Source: Tetragonia tetragonoides (Eukaryota; Streptophyta; Magnoliopsida; Caryophyllales; Aizoaceae). Taken from it: a stretch of DNA of 64,000 bases. A program made the position numbers and the translations under genes. The stretch lies in assembly GCA_038025085.1 (NCBI GenBank), contig CM076148.1, forward strand, positions 18,944,001-19,008,000, written 5' to 3'. The notes beneath the pieces are model-generated. The model had not been told where the DNA came from, made no database searches, and worked only from the letters and a program-made list of their open reading frames with translations. Of this stretch, positions 46,906-58,520 are shown one piece after another; position 1 is the stretch's first letter; each line of letters begins with the position of its first letter.

Positions 46906-47061
46906 TTCTAAGCGTTGTTTTGAACTCTCATAAGCTCAACTGTTGGCTACTGGCAGTCATCAGGCATAAAAGCCAAACATGTGGTCTCAACTCTCAAGCC
47001 AAAAATGTGCACATTAGCTGGTCTTCAAATGCCAAAGCGTTGATGTCAAAATGACCAAATA

Positions 47062-48929
47062 ATGCATTTCAAGCCAAACATTTTCCCTCCACCTTCAAAT
47101 TTCTTGCATCTTCTCACATCAGTTCCAACTCTTATTAAACCCTTATTACTCTCATCTTACTGCACACAAACAATCATCCCATCAAACCCAAAACCCTTAA
47201 TTCTCAAGCAATGCATTGCCCTTTTGCAAGCTTGTGCTTCTTCCAAATGCAAGCTCAAACAAATCCATGCCTTTTCTATCCAACATGGTGTCCCATTAAC
47301 CAACCCAGATTTGGGCAAACATCTCATCTTTTTCTCAGTCTCTCTGTTACAACCCATGTCTTATGCTCACAGAATTTTTACCCAAATCCAAAACCCAAAT
47401 ATATTTACCTGGAATACCATGATTAGAGGTTATGCTGAGAGTGAAAGTCCTCGGCCAGCTCTTGATTTATACACCAAAATGAGGGTTAATTCTATTGAGC
47501 CTGATACACACACATACCCTTTTCTTTTAAAGGCTGTTGCTAAGTTGTTGGATGTTAAAATGGGTGAAAAGGTGCATTGTGTTGCAATAAAAAATGGGTT
47601 TGAATCATTGATCTTTGTTCAGAACTCAATGGTGCACATGTATGCTACTTGTGAGCAGGCTGAGAGTGCACACAAGGTGTTTGAATTAATGCCTGTGAGA
47701 AATCTTGTGACTTGGAACTCTGTCATTAATGGGTTTACACTTAATGGAAGGCCCAATGAGGTGCTGAGTATTTTCAGGGAAATGAGCTTGGAGAGTGTTG
47801 AGCCTGATGGGTTCACATTGGTCAGTTTGTTATGTGCTTGTGCTGAACTTGGGGCTTTAGCATTCGGTAGGAGAGTTCATGTTTATATGTTTAAGGTTGG
47901 TTTGACTGAGAATTTGCATGCAGGGAATGCGCTGTTGGATCTTTATGCAAAGTGTGGAAGAATTAGGGGGGCTGAGAGGGTATTTCATGAAATGAGGGAG
48001 AGGAGCGTGGTTTCTTGGACGTCTTTGATTGTTGGGTTGGCTGTAAATGGGTTTGCCAATGAAGCTATTGAGCTTTTCAAGAACATGGAAATGGAAGGAT
48101 TGGTGCCAACAGATATCACCTTAGTTGGAGTCTTGTATGCTTGCAGTCATTGTGGGATGGTGGACGAGGGATTCGATTACTTTAATGAAATGAGAGGGAG
48201 ATACGGAATTGTGCCCAAGATCGAGCATTATGGCTGCATGGTTGACCTATTGGGCAGAGCAGGGAAAGTCAAAGAAGCATATGAATTTATTCAGAACATG
48301 CAATTGCAACCCAATGCTGTTATTTGGAGGACATTATTGGGTGCAAGCGCAATACAAGGACATTTGGCGTTAGCGGAAACAGCAAGGAGTAAACTCATAG
48401 AATTAGAGCCAAAGCATAGTGGAGATATGTGCTCCTTTCAAATCTCTATGCATCCGAGCAGCGCTGGACTGACGTCCATCAGTTAAGGGCGAAAATGATA
48501 AGAGAAGGGGTTAGGAAGACACCGGGGGTTAGCCTTGTCGAGTTGAGAAATCGTGTGTACGAGTTTGTAATGGGAGATCGGTCTCATCCACAAGATAAAG
48601 AAATATACGAGATGCTAAGAGAGATCACAAAGTTGCTGAGATTGGAAGGTTATGTGCCTCACACTGCAAATGTGCTTGCAGACATACAGGAGGAAGAGAA
48701 GGAGACTGCTTTAACGTATCATAGCGAAAAGATCGCTATTGCTTTTATGCTTATTAATACATTGCCAAGATCCCCTATCACTGTGATCAAGAACTTGAGA
48801 GTTTGTGCTGATTGCCACATTGCCATTAAACTCATATCCAAGATTTTCGACCGGGAGATTGTTGTAAGGGATCGTAGTCGATTCCATCATTTCAAACATG
48901 GATCCTGTTCATGTAGAGATTATTGGTAA
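47062..48929 (+). pseudogene. DYW-class pentatricopeptide repeat protein, one frameshift (At4g21065-like)
   Basis: Single-exon gene, about 620 residues if the frame is followed. Repeats with the PPR pattern run from about residue 80 to 430, for example NIFTWNTMIRGYAESESPRP, NLVTWNSVINGF and SVVSWTSLIVGLAVNG. The E/E+ region follows, then a DYW domain with zinc ligands in YHSEKIAIAF and CADCHIAIK, ending CSCRDYW. PLS-DYW proteins bind organelle RNA and perform C-to-U editing. The frame breaks near 48426: the sequence reads GGAGATATGTGCTCC where a GDYVLLSNLY-type motif needs one more T, and the next frame resumes at once with LLSNLYASEQRW. Resemblance to Arabidopsis At4g21065 is strong by eye. 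It is either a recent pseudogene, a PPR protein truncated before its DYW domain, or a sequencing error. Confidence 0.88.
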
Positions 48930-49025
48930 TGAGTTATTTGGACCTGAACATGTTCATCATCATTTCAAACACGGATCAGTGTACATGTACTGATTATTGG
49001 TGGTGAGTTATTTGGTCCTGGAAAT
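48880..49025. repeat. Tandem duplication of the 3' end of the PPR gene (~72 bp)
   Basis: 48882-48952 and 48953-49023 share CATCATTTCAAACA(T/C)GGATC, GATTATTGGT and GAGTTATTTGG in order. The copy includes the DYW codons (GATTATTGG) and lies after the stop, so it is non-coding now. Confidence 0.85.
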
Positions 49026-49769
49026 GTCAATATACAAAATTTTGATTCACTTGGATTTTAGTTTTAACAACTTTATATGCAAGTCCATCTTCATTTTTCC
49101 TGCAGGGAACTTGGTTATCAGATAGGTTTGGAGGAAGGCAGAGAGAAGGTCTTTAAAGACTTAACATAGTTCTAGTTCACAGTTAGTTGCCCAGGCCATG
49201 GTATGCATCGCTGAAAAAGTGACCATTAGATACAGAAGAAAGCCCAGGGCCTATGATAGAGTGATCTAAAGAAACTCTCCAATGCGACAAGATATAGTTG
49301 AGTCCATTGTTATCCAGTCTTTCACCATCAATCTGCAACCAAACCTTAACCATGTATTCCTTCTTTCTCTACCCCCATCTCCTGTAATTGGCAGAAAAGA
49401 AAATGCCAGATACATCAAATGAAAGAAAAAGGCAGAGAGCTCTAATGTCCTATTTGGTAAACCTCTTGTTGCTTATGCAATTTTCCTTTTCTTTTTTCTT
49501 CAGTCACTTTTCTTGTAAAGTTTTTTGGAAATGACGCATACTTGATTATGCTGCATAATGCAATTACTTTGTAGTTTGAGTTTACTGGATTTTGGTGTGT
49601 CTCTTACATGCAATAATGTTTTCTGCAAGGGCTTGTTTATTCTGTATTTATTTTTTGTATCTTCAATTGCTTTTTTTTCCCTGTAATATTTTCGATATGT
49701 AGAGTAACTTATGATTGTTTTGTTTTCCCTTTGTTTTCTGAAACAGTCTCTCTTCTAGGCAACTAGTTA
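49026..49769. other. No recognised gene
   Basis: 3' flank of the PPR gene, with T-rich stretches near 49480-49520. No coding sequence or mobile element was recognised. Confidence 0.6.
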
Positions 49770-49843
49770 GGGGTAAGACTGCGTACATCTGGACCTCCCC
49801 AGACCCCGCCCTAGGCGGGACACTTACTGGGTTGTTGTTGTTG
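49770..49843 (+). mobile_element. SINE fragment with (TTG)n tail
   Basis: GGGTAAGACTGCGTACATCT, CCCCAGACCCCGCC and ACTGGGTTGTTGTTGTTG match the 3' body and TTG tail of tobacco TS-type/Au-type SINEs. The tRNA-like head with A and B boxes is missing. Confidence 0.8.
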
Positions 49844-51639
49844 TCCAGTTCATGTGTTCAAAAATCTGAGATCAGCCTCCAATTGCACGGTTTGTAAGAA
49901 ATGCATTATCAACGTTGAGGTATGCTTCTCCTTTTGAGTTAATTATTGGGTTTTCAATTTTATTTGCTTGTTTACATTATACTGAGTTCGCTCAAATGAG
50001 GTTGTCTCCATATATTTGGGTGAGAAGATTTCTAGTAGTAGTTGTAATTCAAGTTTTGTGACCTCATTTACCCAGTATGTCGAGTAATTTTGTGAGTTTC
50101 TGCAATGACATGTTTTGGATCATGGATTTAGACCATTGTATTGAACTTTTTTCAGATATAAATGATTGGAGTATTTAAGGTCTAGGTTGAAGTTGAAGTT
50201 GAACCAACTACCCTTAGCTGTACAGGGAATTGTTGCACTGGTATCCAGTGGTTTCTTACCGTATCCAGTGATTTATCACCGTCCTAAAGAGAAAAAAGAA
50301 AGTGCTTGTCATCGCTGGTAATGCGCTGTGTTGAAGATGATAACACGAGTGTAGTTACCTGTTGGGTGTCACATTTGATTGTGGCGCATGGTGTGTTGAA
50401 GAAAGGAATATGACAAATAAGACATAACCATCTTTAGACCTTTATTTGCCCTATAATTGATGCTGTAAATCAGTCTTTTGATAGAATGCTTTGACAGTTG
50501 AAAATCAGTTATGAAAAAGGCCGGGTGAGCTGGATCATTGGTTTTTACAAGCAAAGTTGAAGCTATAATTTTTGAAAGCCTTGCACTGTCTTAAAGAATC
50601 TCAATTCAGTCTGACTTAGTTTCATAAATTATGATGTGATTGGTGTCAGCGAGTAGATTAGTCCCTGTTTTGGAAAGTTTGTTTGAAGTTTTGCTATTAC
50701 ACAATGGAATAGTAATACCTTTTGCTATTGAACGACCACATGATCGGTGGTCACTTTAAAGAAACTGTTTACAAGTTGGGGGGCTACTAGTTAAAGTCTT
50801 GTAAATTTGTATTTGTTACAGTCTTATATTTATGCCTATATGTAAGGAATTATACCTATGTTAGTCTCAATAGAAACAAGAATATTCTATGCTGATATTG
50901 TTCTTGTTTCTATCAACCCATTTGAATTCGGACTTGTATTTTTCCACCTAATTTCATTCTCATATTTGTTCTAAGCTGATACTTGGGTTTGGAGACCCAA
51001 GGTTGCTACTTAAGTTTGCATTTAGAGAAAAAGTGTCAGAATTTTCTATCTTTGTTATATTTGACATATGCAAGAATGGTGAAGCTCAAAAGCTGAGCCC
51101 TCTTGGCCATTTTAAGGTGAATGAACTTTTATATAACTCACTGACTTTTTCTTTTTTTTTTTGATTGGGTATCCATAGGTTTTAAGAAAACAGAAAACTA
51201 TAAAAAGAAGTTGCACAAAAGAAAATCATATGTAAAACTGAATGAGTTGCCTCAAAATGGGAATTTTACATGTTTTGTAGCTGTCATTGTTAATATCAAA
51301 TCATCAAAGTGATCAAGGATCAGAACCAATCTTGTGCGCTGAAGTTGCTGCTTCCAATTTTTGAATGCTGTTGTCACCTTCACCTCAGAAGCCCTATCTT
51401 GGGCGCAGTGCTTTTCTTCCCTAAATGTATTTTGTACATGCTAAAAAATTGCACTAGTCATCCTGTTTAGATAGTTTAATGTTTGATATCATATCACATG
51501 TTTTAAGTTGAGTGATAAAGAATTGCACAAATCAAGCTGTTTGAATTGTATCTTTCCCAATTAAGCTGGATTTTTTTCTTTGAGTATTCATGTTTGTTTC
51601 AAATGCTTATCATTTGAAGCTGTGTGTCAATCTGTCACA
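49844..51639. other. No recognised gene
   Basis: AT-rich intergenic sequence. The only feature worth noting is a T-run near 51150. No coding sequence or element boundary was recognised. Confidence 0.6.
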
Positions 51640-52605
51640 TTGCTCCGAAGGATTTGGTCGCAAATCTTGTTGCTGATATTGCTTTCTCAAATCTGAGGCC
51701 CGGGAGTATGGCAACCTACGTTGACAATGTTTATTTCTGGAGTCAGGAGTTCTGATTTTGGTTGTCTAGTGATCCAGTCACAAGATTTCATTTTTCTTTT
51801 CCTTGTGATTATATGAACTTGTAAGTGACATATCTTGGCAGGATGCTGGGAACTGCAACATTGCAGATATTTTTGGCAGTGAGATATTTAAATGGACACA
51901 GACAGCTTGGTCCACTGAACTTTGCTCAAATCAGGTAACATTCACTCATGCCGGCCTCTCACAATATTACTCTCAATTTATTGGAGTTGTTTGTCTCAAA
52001 CTCTCTCAAATGTCCCTAACTTGGTCCAAATGCAGGTTGGAAATATAAGTTTAATTGGAATGCAAAAAGAACTGGATGCATCCTCAAAAGATGCTGTTAC
52101 CAGTGGAGAAGTTATCTGAGAGAACATGGACATTTTCAGCTCCTTGGAGAAGTATAGTAATAGGGATGATGAATTCACAGTAACTACCCTCCTGGATGCA
52201 AATGTGGTGCTACCTGAGAGGGAGAAAAATGCTCCACAAGAGAGGTAGGAAAGCAAGCAAAGGAGTACAATATAAATGTCAAAAGAGAAATATTGTCGGG
52301 CAAGTTATAGAGGCCCATGATGGTTCCATGCAGAACCAAAGATATGATTTTCGAGCAGCTATAGGCAGGTCAAAGCTGATTGTATGCCCGAAACAAGATA
52401 TGTTGGGTCAGTTGATTCAAAATTACTGAATGAAGTTGATGATCCTGTTCTCTCTGAATTGCCTGCCTCTGTGGACTGTGAAAGAGTGACTAGTGAAGAC
52501 AGGGGATTCAAAAATTCTGAGAGTTACTATAAGATAATCAAGCCGAAACACTGCAGTATTGTTGGGCGATCATCAGTTGCACCACCTGTCGCAAAAACAA
52601 AATAA
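51640..52605 (+). other. Exon-like segments of an unidentified gene or pseudogene
   Basis: Open segments with plausible splice borders follow one another. About 51640-51753 reads DLVANLVADIAFSNLRPGSM and ends in TGA. Then CAG|GATGCTGGG at 51841 opens IADIFGSEIFKWTQTAWSTE up to CAG|GTAACA at 51935. CAG|GTTGG at 52036 opens VGNISLIGMQKELDASSKDA and, through one TGA at 52117, continues to GAGAG|GTAGG near 52247. A last frame near 52384-52605 has ESYYKIIKPKHCSIVGRSS. I recognise no family. It may be the tail of a host gene whose 5' exons have decayed. Confidence 0.35.
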
Positions 52606-53309
52606 TGGTCAACAAATGAGACGTGGGACAGAAAACAGAGGTCTGTTGATGTTTGTGAGAAAGGGTGGCGGATGGGAACACTGATGTTCATTTAGAGGCT
52701 GCAGCAGAAGTTGAAGTGCATAATGGTTAAGGAATTCGTTGTGAGTGATGGTCTTGACTCTTAGGAGTTCATTATATAGGAAAGGTTCAGTACATGTGAT
52801 GCAGTAACTATTATATATGCTTTATGTCATCAACTGAAGAGATGGATATGCTGTATCGCGTCTTAATAAAGCTTATACCACTTCCCCGTTTGAGTTTTGA
52901 TACTCATAAAAAGTAATCTATTTGCTAGACCATCAAACATGACTCGTAAGTCGAAACTGTTGCTGAAGGCTTCTGAGGAGATTGTTCATTAGTCTGATGG
53001 CAGATCAGTTTCAGAAATTCACAGTGCTGATTATGTCATTCACTCATACAGAAACTGCACTGAGTGGTATTTGCATTTAATTTCAAAGAACATGCTTTTC
53101 TTCCCACTACATGTTGCTCTTTTGTGTTATCGTTGAATTCAATTAGTATCTTGTCATCTTGTAGGTTAGCAGGTTAATTGTGGATAGTACGTGGATCATA
53201 CGAAATTGCCTGTGATGAAAGAGACCATAAAGTTCGAGGAGTTGTCAATTTTGATGGTATCAGACATAAACATTGTTAAGTGAGATCAAATGAATTATAT
53301 CACACTGGC

Positions 53310-53462
53310 TTGAATGCAACATTTTGGAAGGGAATTTGGAAGATCCAAGTGCCACAAAGAATTAAGTGCTCATTCGTATTGCTTGGAATGTTATTTCAAC
53401 AAATTCTGCTCTAAAAGCTCTCAAAATTCATCTCCACCGCATTGATGATACTTGTCTCATTT
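53310..53462 (+). pseudogene. LINE zf-RVT remnant, left half (interrupted by copia element)
   Basis: FWKGIWKIQVPQRIKCSF is the conserved start of the zinc-finger domain downstream of plant LINE reverse transcriptases. After a frameshift, HRIDDTCLI leads up to the copia LTR at 53463. It continues at 58349. Confidence 0.7.
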
Positions 53463-53656
53463 TGTTAAGAGATCTGCGAGATTTCAGGCGTGACTTAAGG
53501 AATATCCGGTTCCGCCTATTTATGGCAAGTTATCATAGAGTTTGATATTGTTTAGGATTGTTTCCATATACTAAAAGATTTGTGTAGATACTAGGGCTGT
53601 ATATATATTTCGTGATAATCAATACAGAAAGCATCTTTTCTGCCTCAAACTTGTCA
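53463..53656 (+). repeat. 5' LTR of the copia element
   Basis: Begins TGTTAAGAGATCTGCG and ends AACTTGTCA. It aligns with 58160-58348 over its whole length with scattered substitutions and a small indel near 53512. Confidence 0.92.
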
Positions 53657-53671
53657 TGGTATCAGAGCGTG
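53657..53671 (+). other. Primer binding site (initiator tRNA-Met type)
   Basis: TGGTATCAGAGCGTG follows the LTR directly. TGGTATCAGAGC is the standard plant complement of the 3' end of initiator tRNA-Met. Confidence 0.93.
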
Positions 53672-53718
53672 AAAGGTCCATAAACAAACCTTAAACCAAA
53701 ACTCAAAAACCCTAAACA

Positions 53719-54483
53719 ATGGTCGTGGAAGATAATCCACCACCAAATAAAATCGACACAAAATCCCCTTATTTCCTAGGTCCTCAAGATCGACCTGGTG
53801 ATTTTATCACTACAGCTAGATTTAATGGCGAAAATTATGATGATTGGGTTGGTGAGATTGAGACGGCCCTTCAAGCTCGAAGTAAGTTTGGATTTTTAGA
53901 TGGTACGATTGTATCTCCAACACCTTCGTGCACACAAGATGATTGAAATATAATTCAAGCCATGTTGGTATCTTGGATTATGAATACCATCACAACAGAA
54001 GTGAAGAGTACCTTGTCCGAGTATAAAGACGCCAGGCGTCTATGGGAGACTCTTAAGGAGCGATTTGCTCTTACGAATGGACCACACATACAACAATTAA
54101 AGGCGGCCATCTCTGACTATAAGCAAACCAAATCCATGTAAGTTGCTTCTTACTATGGAAAACTCACGGCTCTATGGGATGAATTGCATAATCATGAACC
54201 CTTGATTACTTGTTCTTGTTGTACAAAGTGTACCGCAGGCCTTGAACATGAGCGTCGCCGTGCAAAAGACATGCTTCATGAATTTCTCATGGGTTTATAT
54301 ACCCCATCTTATGGTCCTTTGCGATCAAATATTCTTGCTCAAGATCCTCTGGCCTCTCTCAACCGTGCCTACCAGCTAGTTATTCAAGATGAACGAGTCA
54401 GAACATCTTCGGCTCTACCGAGGAGAAATCCGATGTTGTTGGATTTGTTGTACGAACTAGTGGACGCGACCGAGGTAAAATAG
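53719..54483 (+). pseudogene. Copia gag
   Basis: Starts MVVEDNPPPNKIDTKSPYFL, followed by the gag core (ARFNGENYDDWVGEIETAL, ARRLWETLKERFAL). TGA near 53944 and TAA near 54139 break it. The zinc knuckle CTYCKKTGHEVTNC (CX2CX4HX4C) lies at about 54511-54552 in another frame. Confidence 0.88.
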
Positions 54484-54799
54484 AGAAACCTGATAAATCA
54501 CATCTCTCTTGCACCTATTGTAAGAAAACAGGCCACGAAGTAACTAATTGCTTCGAAATTCATGGACATCCAGAATGGTGGGAGGATCGTGTGAAGTCTG
54601 ACAGCGGATCAGGTATGACCAAATTGTTGATTAGTCGTACCCAAAAATCAATAACCCCTGCTCCTTCTCTTGCGACAAGACGTGGTCGAGGGGGGGGGTC
54701 CGTGCCAATGCTGCAGTTGTTTCTGAACCTATAGGACCACCATCTGCTCAAGTATTTTCCGCTGATCAGTGGAAGGCGCTTGCAAGTGTCTTTGGTAAT

Positions 54800-56601
54800 A
54801 TGACTGTTTCCGGCAATCGTTTGAGTGGTAAGATTAATGGTCACTCTTGGATTATTGATACATGTGCATCTAATCATGTTACTGGTAATCTTTCTCTATT
54901 ATTCGATGTGAAAGACATCTTATGTCTCGTTGGTCTTCCTGATGGAAAGAAAGTGGTTGCAACAAAGAAGGACTCAGTGCGATTGTCGGATGCTATGACT
55001 CTCACTCATGTTCTTTATGTCCCTCTCTTAAATTGCAACTTAATGTCCGTTTCACAATTGTGTGATGATTTGGATAGTATTGTCATTTTTAATCGATATA
55101 TGTGTGCTATACAGGACCAAACGAGGAAGCTGATTGGATCGGGAAGTAAGCAAGGTGGACTCTACTACTTCAAGGGACCACATATAGTGCAGGCAGTCAC
55201 TGTGGATGCGGACGCTTCTTCTTTGGCTCTTTGGCAGGCTAGGATGGGGCATCCTTCAGAAAAAGTAGTAAAATTGCTTCCTCCCGTTTGTAATTCTAAA
55301 GGTAGTTTGAATAAAGCATGTGAAGTGTGTTTAAAGCTAAACATCCCAGAGACAAATTTCCTTTGAGTGACAATAAAGTCCGTCGGACTTTTGAACTAAT
55401 TCATATTGATTTGTGGGGCGGCTATCGTCATACATCTTCTTGTGGTGCTAGATATTTTTTGACTATTGTGGATGATTTTTCTCGGGCTGTGTGGGTTTAT
55501 TTGATAGATGATAAAACCGAGAACTTTTTAAAATTTATGTCCTTTGTTGCTATGGTTGAGCGACAATTTTCTCAAACCATAAAAATTGTTCGGAGTGATA
55601 ATGGAATGAAGTTTCGATGTTTGCTTGATTATTTTACTGCTTGTGGCATCTTATTTCAAACCTCATGCACTGGAACTCCACAACAAAATGGGAGAGTTGA
55701 AAGAAAACACAAACACATCCTAAATGTTGGCCGCGCCTTGCGCTTCCAAGCAAATTTGCCAATTTATTTTTGGAGGGAGAGTGTTTTGACCACTGTCCAT
55801 TTAATTAATAGAACTCCTTCCACTGTCCTTAACAATATCACTCCTTCTGAGAAATTGTTTGGTTATCCTCCATCTTATGATGCCATTCGTATGTTTGGAT
55901 CTTTATGTTTTGCCCACAACCAAAAGACAAAGGGGGATAAATTTGCGAGTCGTAGCCGTAAATGCATATTTGTTGGGTATCCGTTCGGCCAAAAGGGATG
56001 GATGCTTTATGATTTTGATAAACATGAATTTTTTGTGTCAAGAGATGTCAAATTCTTTGAAGAGATTTTTCCTTTTGTTGAGACGGAAGCTGGCAATATT
56101 AGACCAACGAATCACTTTGATATGGATGTGGATATTGATTTAGACTTTGCGGAATTTTTGGATGACTCCATTGTTGCCACTGTCCCTAATACCAGGGATA
56201 AAACAGATGAGGGTCTAGATGTGTCTCTTATCCCCAATGACCATAATTCCTCTGCCACTGTCAATATTGGGTCTGACCAAACCACAAGTCCGGCAAGCGC
56301 GACAAAAATAGAACAGCCTAGTGTTGTAGACGACTCTGTACAAACTGGGTCTCACCATACTGAAGAACAGGCAGGCTTAAATGATCAGGGTTCCGAAGAA
56401 GTTTTGGGTCGTAGAAAGCGCACTAAAGCCCCTTCAGTGCTCCTAAAGGATTTTGTTACTCACAACGTTGTTAAAGAGAGTCCATCAAACACTGCTACTT
56501 CTCCTCCACAGCATACCTCAGGAACTCCTTTTCCTATAGCACACTATATTAATTGTGACAGTTTTTCCCAATGCCATATCGCAAGTTCCTTGCAGCTGTA
56601 A
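54800..56601 (+). pseudogene. Copia protease and integrase
   Basis: The protease active site reads WIIDTCASNHVTG; the usual Gly of D(S/T)GA is Cys (TGT at 54863-54865). The pre-integrase zinc region follows (LWQARMGHPSEK, ACEVCLKLN). A frameshift near 55350 leads to the integrase core with HIDLWGGYR, VRSDNGMKF and TPQQNGRVERKHKH, which hold the D-D-E residues. The C-terminal GKRK-like region includes SRKCIFVGYPFGQKGW. Confidence 0.9.
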
Positions 56602-58152
56602 TTAAAGGAGATGAACCTCGGTCTTTTAAGGAGGCCTTGAAAGATATTGGGTGGAAGAAGGCTATGCAAGAGGAAATTAAAGCCTTGGAGATAATGGTAC
56701 TTGGACTCTCGAACCGCTTCCACCTGGCAAGCGTGCACTAGGAAATCAATAAGTTTATAAGAGGAAATACCTTTCCAATGGAGATCTTGAGCGGTTAAAA
56801 GCTCGCTTGATTATTTTTGGAAATCATCAAATCAAAGGCTTGGATTACTCTGAGATCTTTGCTCCCGTTGCCAAAATGGCAACCATTCGTGCCTTTTTAG
56901 CCATTGCCACTTCCAAGAATTGGGAACTTCACCAAATGGATGTCCACAAAGCCTTTCTCTATGGTAATCTTGATGAGGAAGTTTATATGAAATTGTCTCC
57001 TGGTTTCACGTCAACGGAGCCAAATTTGGTATGTCGTCTTCGCAAATCTTTATATGGCTTAAAACAGGCACCCCGTTGTTGGTTTGCAAAACTGGTAACT
57101 GCATTGAAAGGGTATGGCTTTATTCAGTCTTACTCTGATTACTCTTTGTTTACTTTCACTAAAGATAGCGTGCAGCTCAATGTCTTGGTGTATGTTGATG
57201 ATTTAATTATTTCTGGGAATAATTATGTTGCTTTAAGTGCTTTCAAAGCCTATTTGGGTGACTGTTTTTATATGAAAAAAAAAACCTTGGTCAAATTAAA
57301 TATTTTCTGGGTATTGAGGTAGCTCGGAGTACAGCTGGCTTATTTCTTTATCAAAGAAATTATACTCTTGACATTATTACTGAGGTCGGCCTCTTGGGGG
57401 CAAAACCAGCAGATACTCCTATTGAGCAAAATCACAAGTTAGGCCATGCCATTGGCACCAAAACTTGATGATCCGGAATCCTATCGACGCCTTGTAGGTC
57501 GTCCTGTGTATTTGTCTGTCACACGACCTGACTTGGCATATTTGGTTCATCTTTTATCTCAATTTATGCAAGATCATCACCAAGAGCATTGGGAGGCCGC
57601 TCTACGAGTTGTGCGTTATTTAAAGGGAACTCCAGGTCAAGGTATTTTATTGCGAGCTGACATGACTTATCTTTAAACGGATGGTGTGACTCAGACTGGG
57701 CTGCTTGCCCCCTCACACGACGATCCTTGACGGGTTGGCTGGTATTCCTTGGTCAATCACCTATCTCATGGAAAACAAAGAAGCAAACTACTGCCTCAAA
57801 GTCTCTAGCCGAAGCAGAATATCGATCCATGGCTGCCATCACTTGTGAGCTCAAGTGGTTGAAAGGTTTGTTATTAAGTTTGGGTGTTCATCATCCTAAA
57901 GCTATACCATTGTTCTGTGATAGCCAATCGGCTTTACACATTGCCCGCAATCCTGTTTATCATGAACGCACGAAGCATATTAAAGTTGATTGTCACTTTG
58001 TTCGTGATGCTATTACCAAATGTCTGATTGCTCCATCGTATGTTCCTACGATAGTGCAATTGGCTGACTTATTTACAAAGGCTCTAGGCAAGAAGCAGTT
58101 TGATCTATTACTCAGCAAGTTGGGCATCGTGAACCCCCATGCTCCAACTTGA
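56602..58152 (+). pseudogene. Copia reverse transcriptase and RNase H
   Basis: The frame is broken near 56690-56800. RT then reads FLAIATSKNWELHQMDVHKA and LYGLKQAPRCWFAKL, with an intact YVDD box in LVYVDDLIISG. A frameshift sits in a 10-A run at 57275-57284, after which YFLGIEVARS resumes in another frame. RNase H shows TASKSLAEAEYRSMAAITCE and LFCDSQSALHIARNPVYHER before the end at 58152. Confidence 0.9.
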
Positions 58153-58159
58153 GGGCTGG

Positions 58160-58348
58160 TGTTACGAGATCTGCGAGATTTCAGGTGTGACTTAAGGAAT
58201 ATTCGGTTCGTTTATGGAAAGTTATCATAGAGTTTGATATTGTTTAGGATTGTTTCCATATACTAAAATATTTGTATAGATACTAGGATTGTATATATAT
58301 TTCGTGATAATCAATACAAAAAGCATCTTTTCTGCCTCAAACTTGTCA
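58160..58348 (+). repeat. 3' LTR of the copia element
   Basis: Preceded by the purine-rich TTGAGGGCTGG (58149-58159), the likely polypurine tract. Ends AACTTGTCA at 58348. Confidence 0.92.
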
Positions 58349-58520
58349 CATTGCAACAATGCCTAGGATAGTGTCGAACTTTTCTATTTCAAAGTGCTTT
58401 GGCTAGCAATATTTGGCTTCAATTTCTTTGTTTGTGAATGGAGGACTTCCCCTTGTGGATAATATCCCAATGGCTGGAATTAAGGAGGTTACTATGTTCT
58501 ATCTCACGCCAGAGAGATGC
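58349..58520 (+). pseudogene. LINE zf-RVT remnant, right half
   Basis: After removing the copia element and one duplication, the left frame DTCLI continues as CNNA, restoring a CLICNNA zinc-finger-like start, then ELFYFKVLWLAIFGFNFF. The downstream sequence to about 58900 may be further LINE but is too decayed to call. Confidence 0.65.

Larger units (their letters stand above)
53463..58348 (+). mobile_element. Ty1/copia LTR retrotransposon, full length, dead
   Basis: The 4886-bp element has LTRs at 53463-53656 and 58160-58348 (about 190 bp, TG...CA), an initiator tRNA-Met primer binding site and gag-protease-integrase-RT-RNase H in the copia order. The target duplication is CATTT on the left and CATT(-)G on the right, one T having been lost. 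Stops and frameshifts interrupt every domain. Very short LTRs and the small size fit Ale/Retrofit-like lineages, which is a tentative assignment. Confidence 0.92.
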
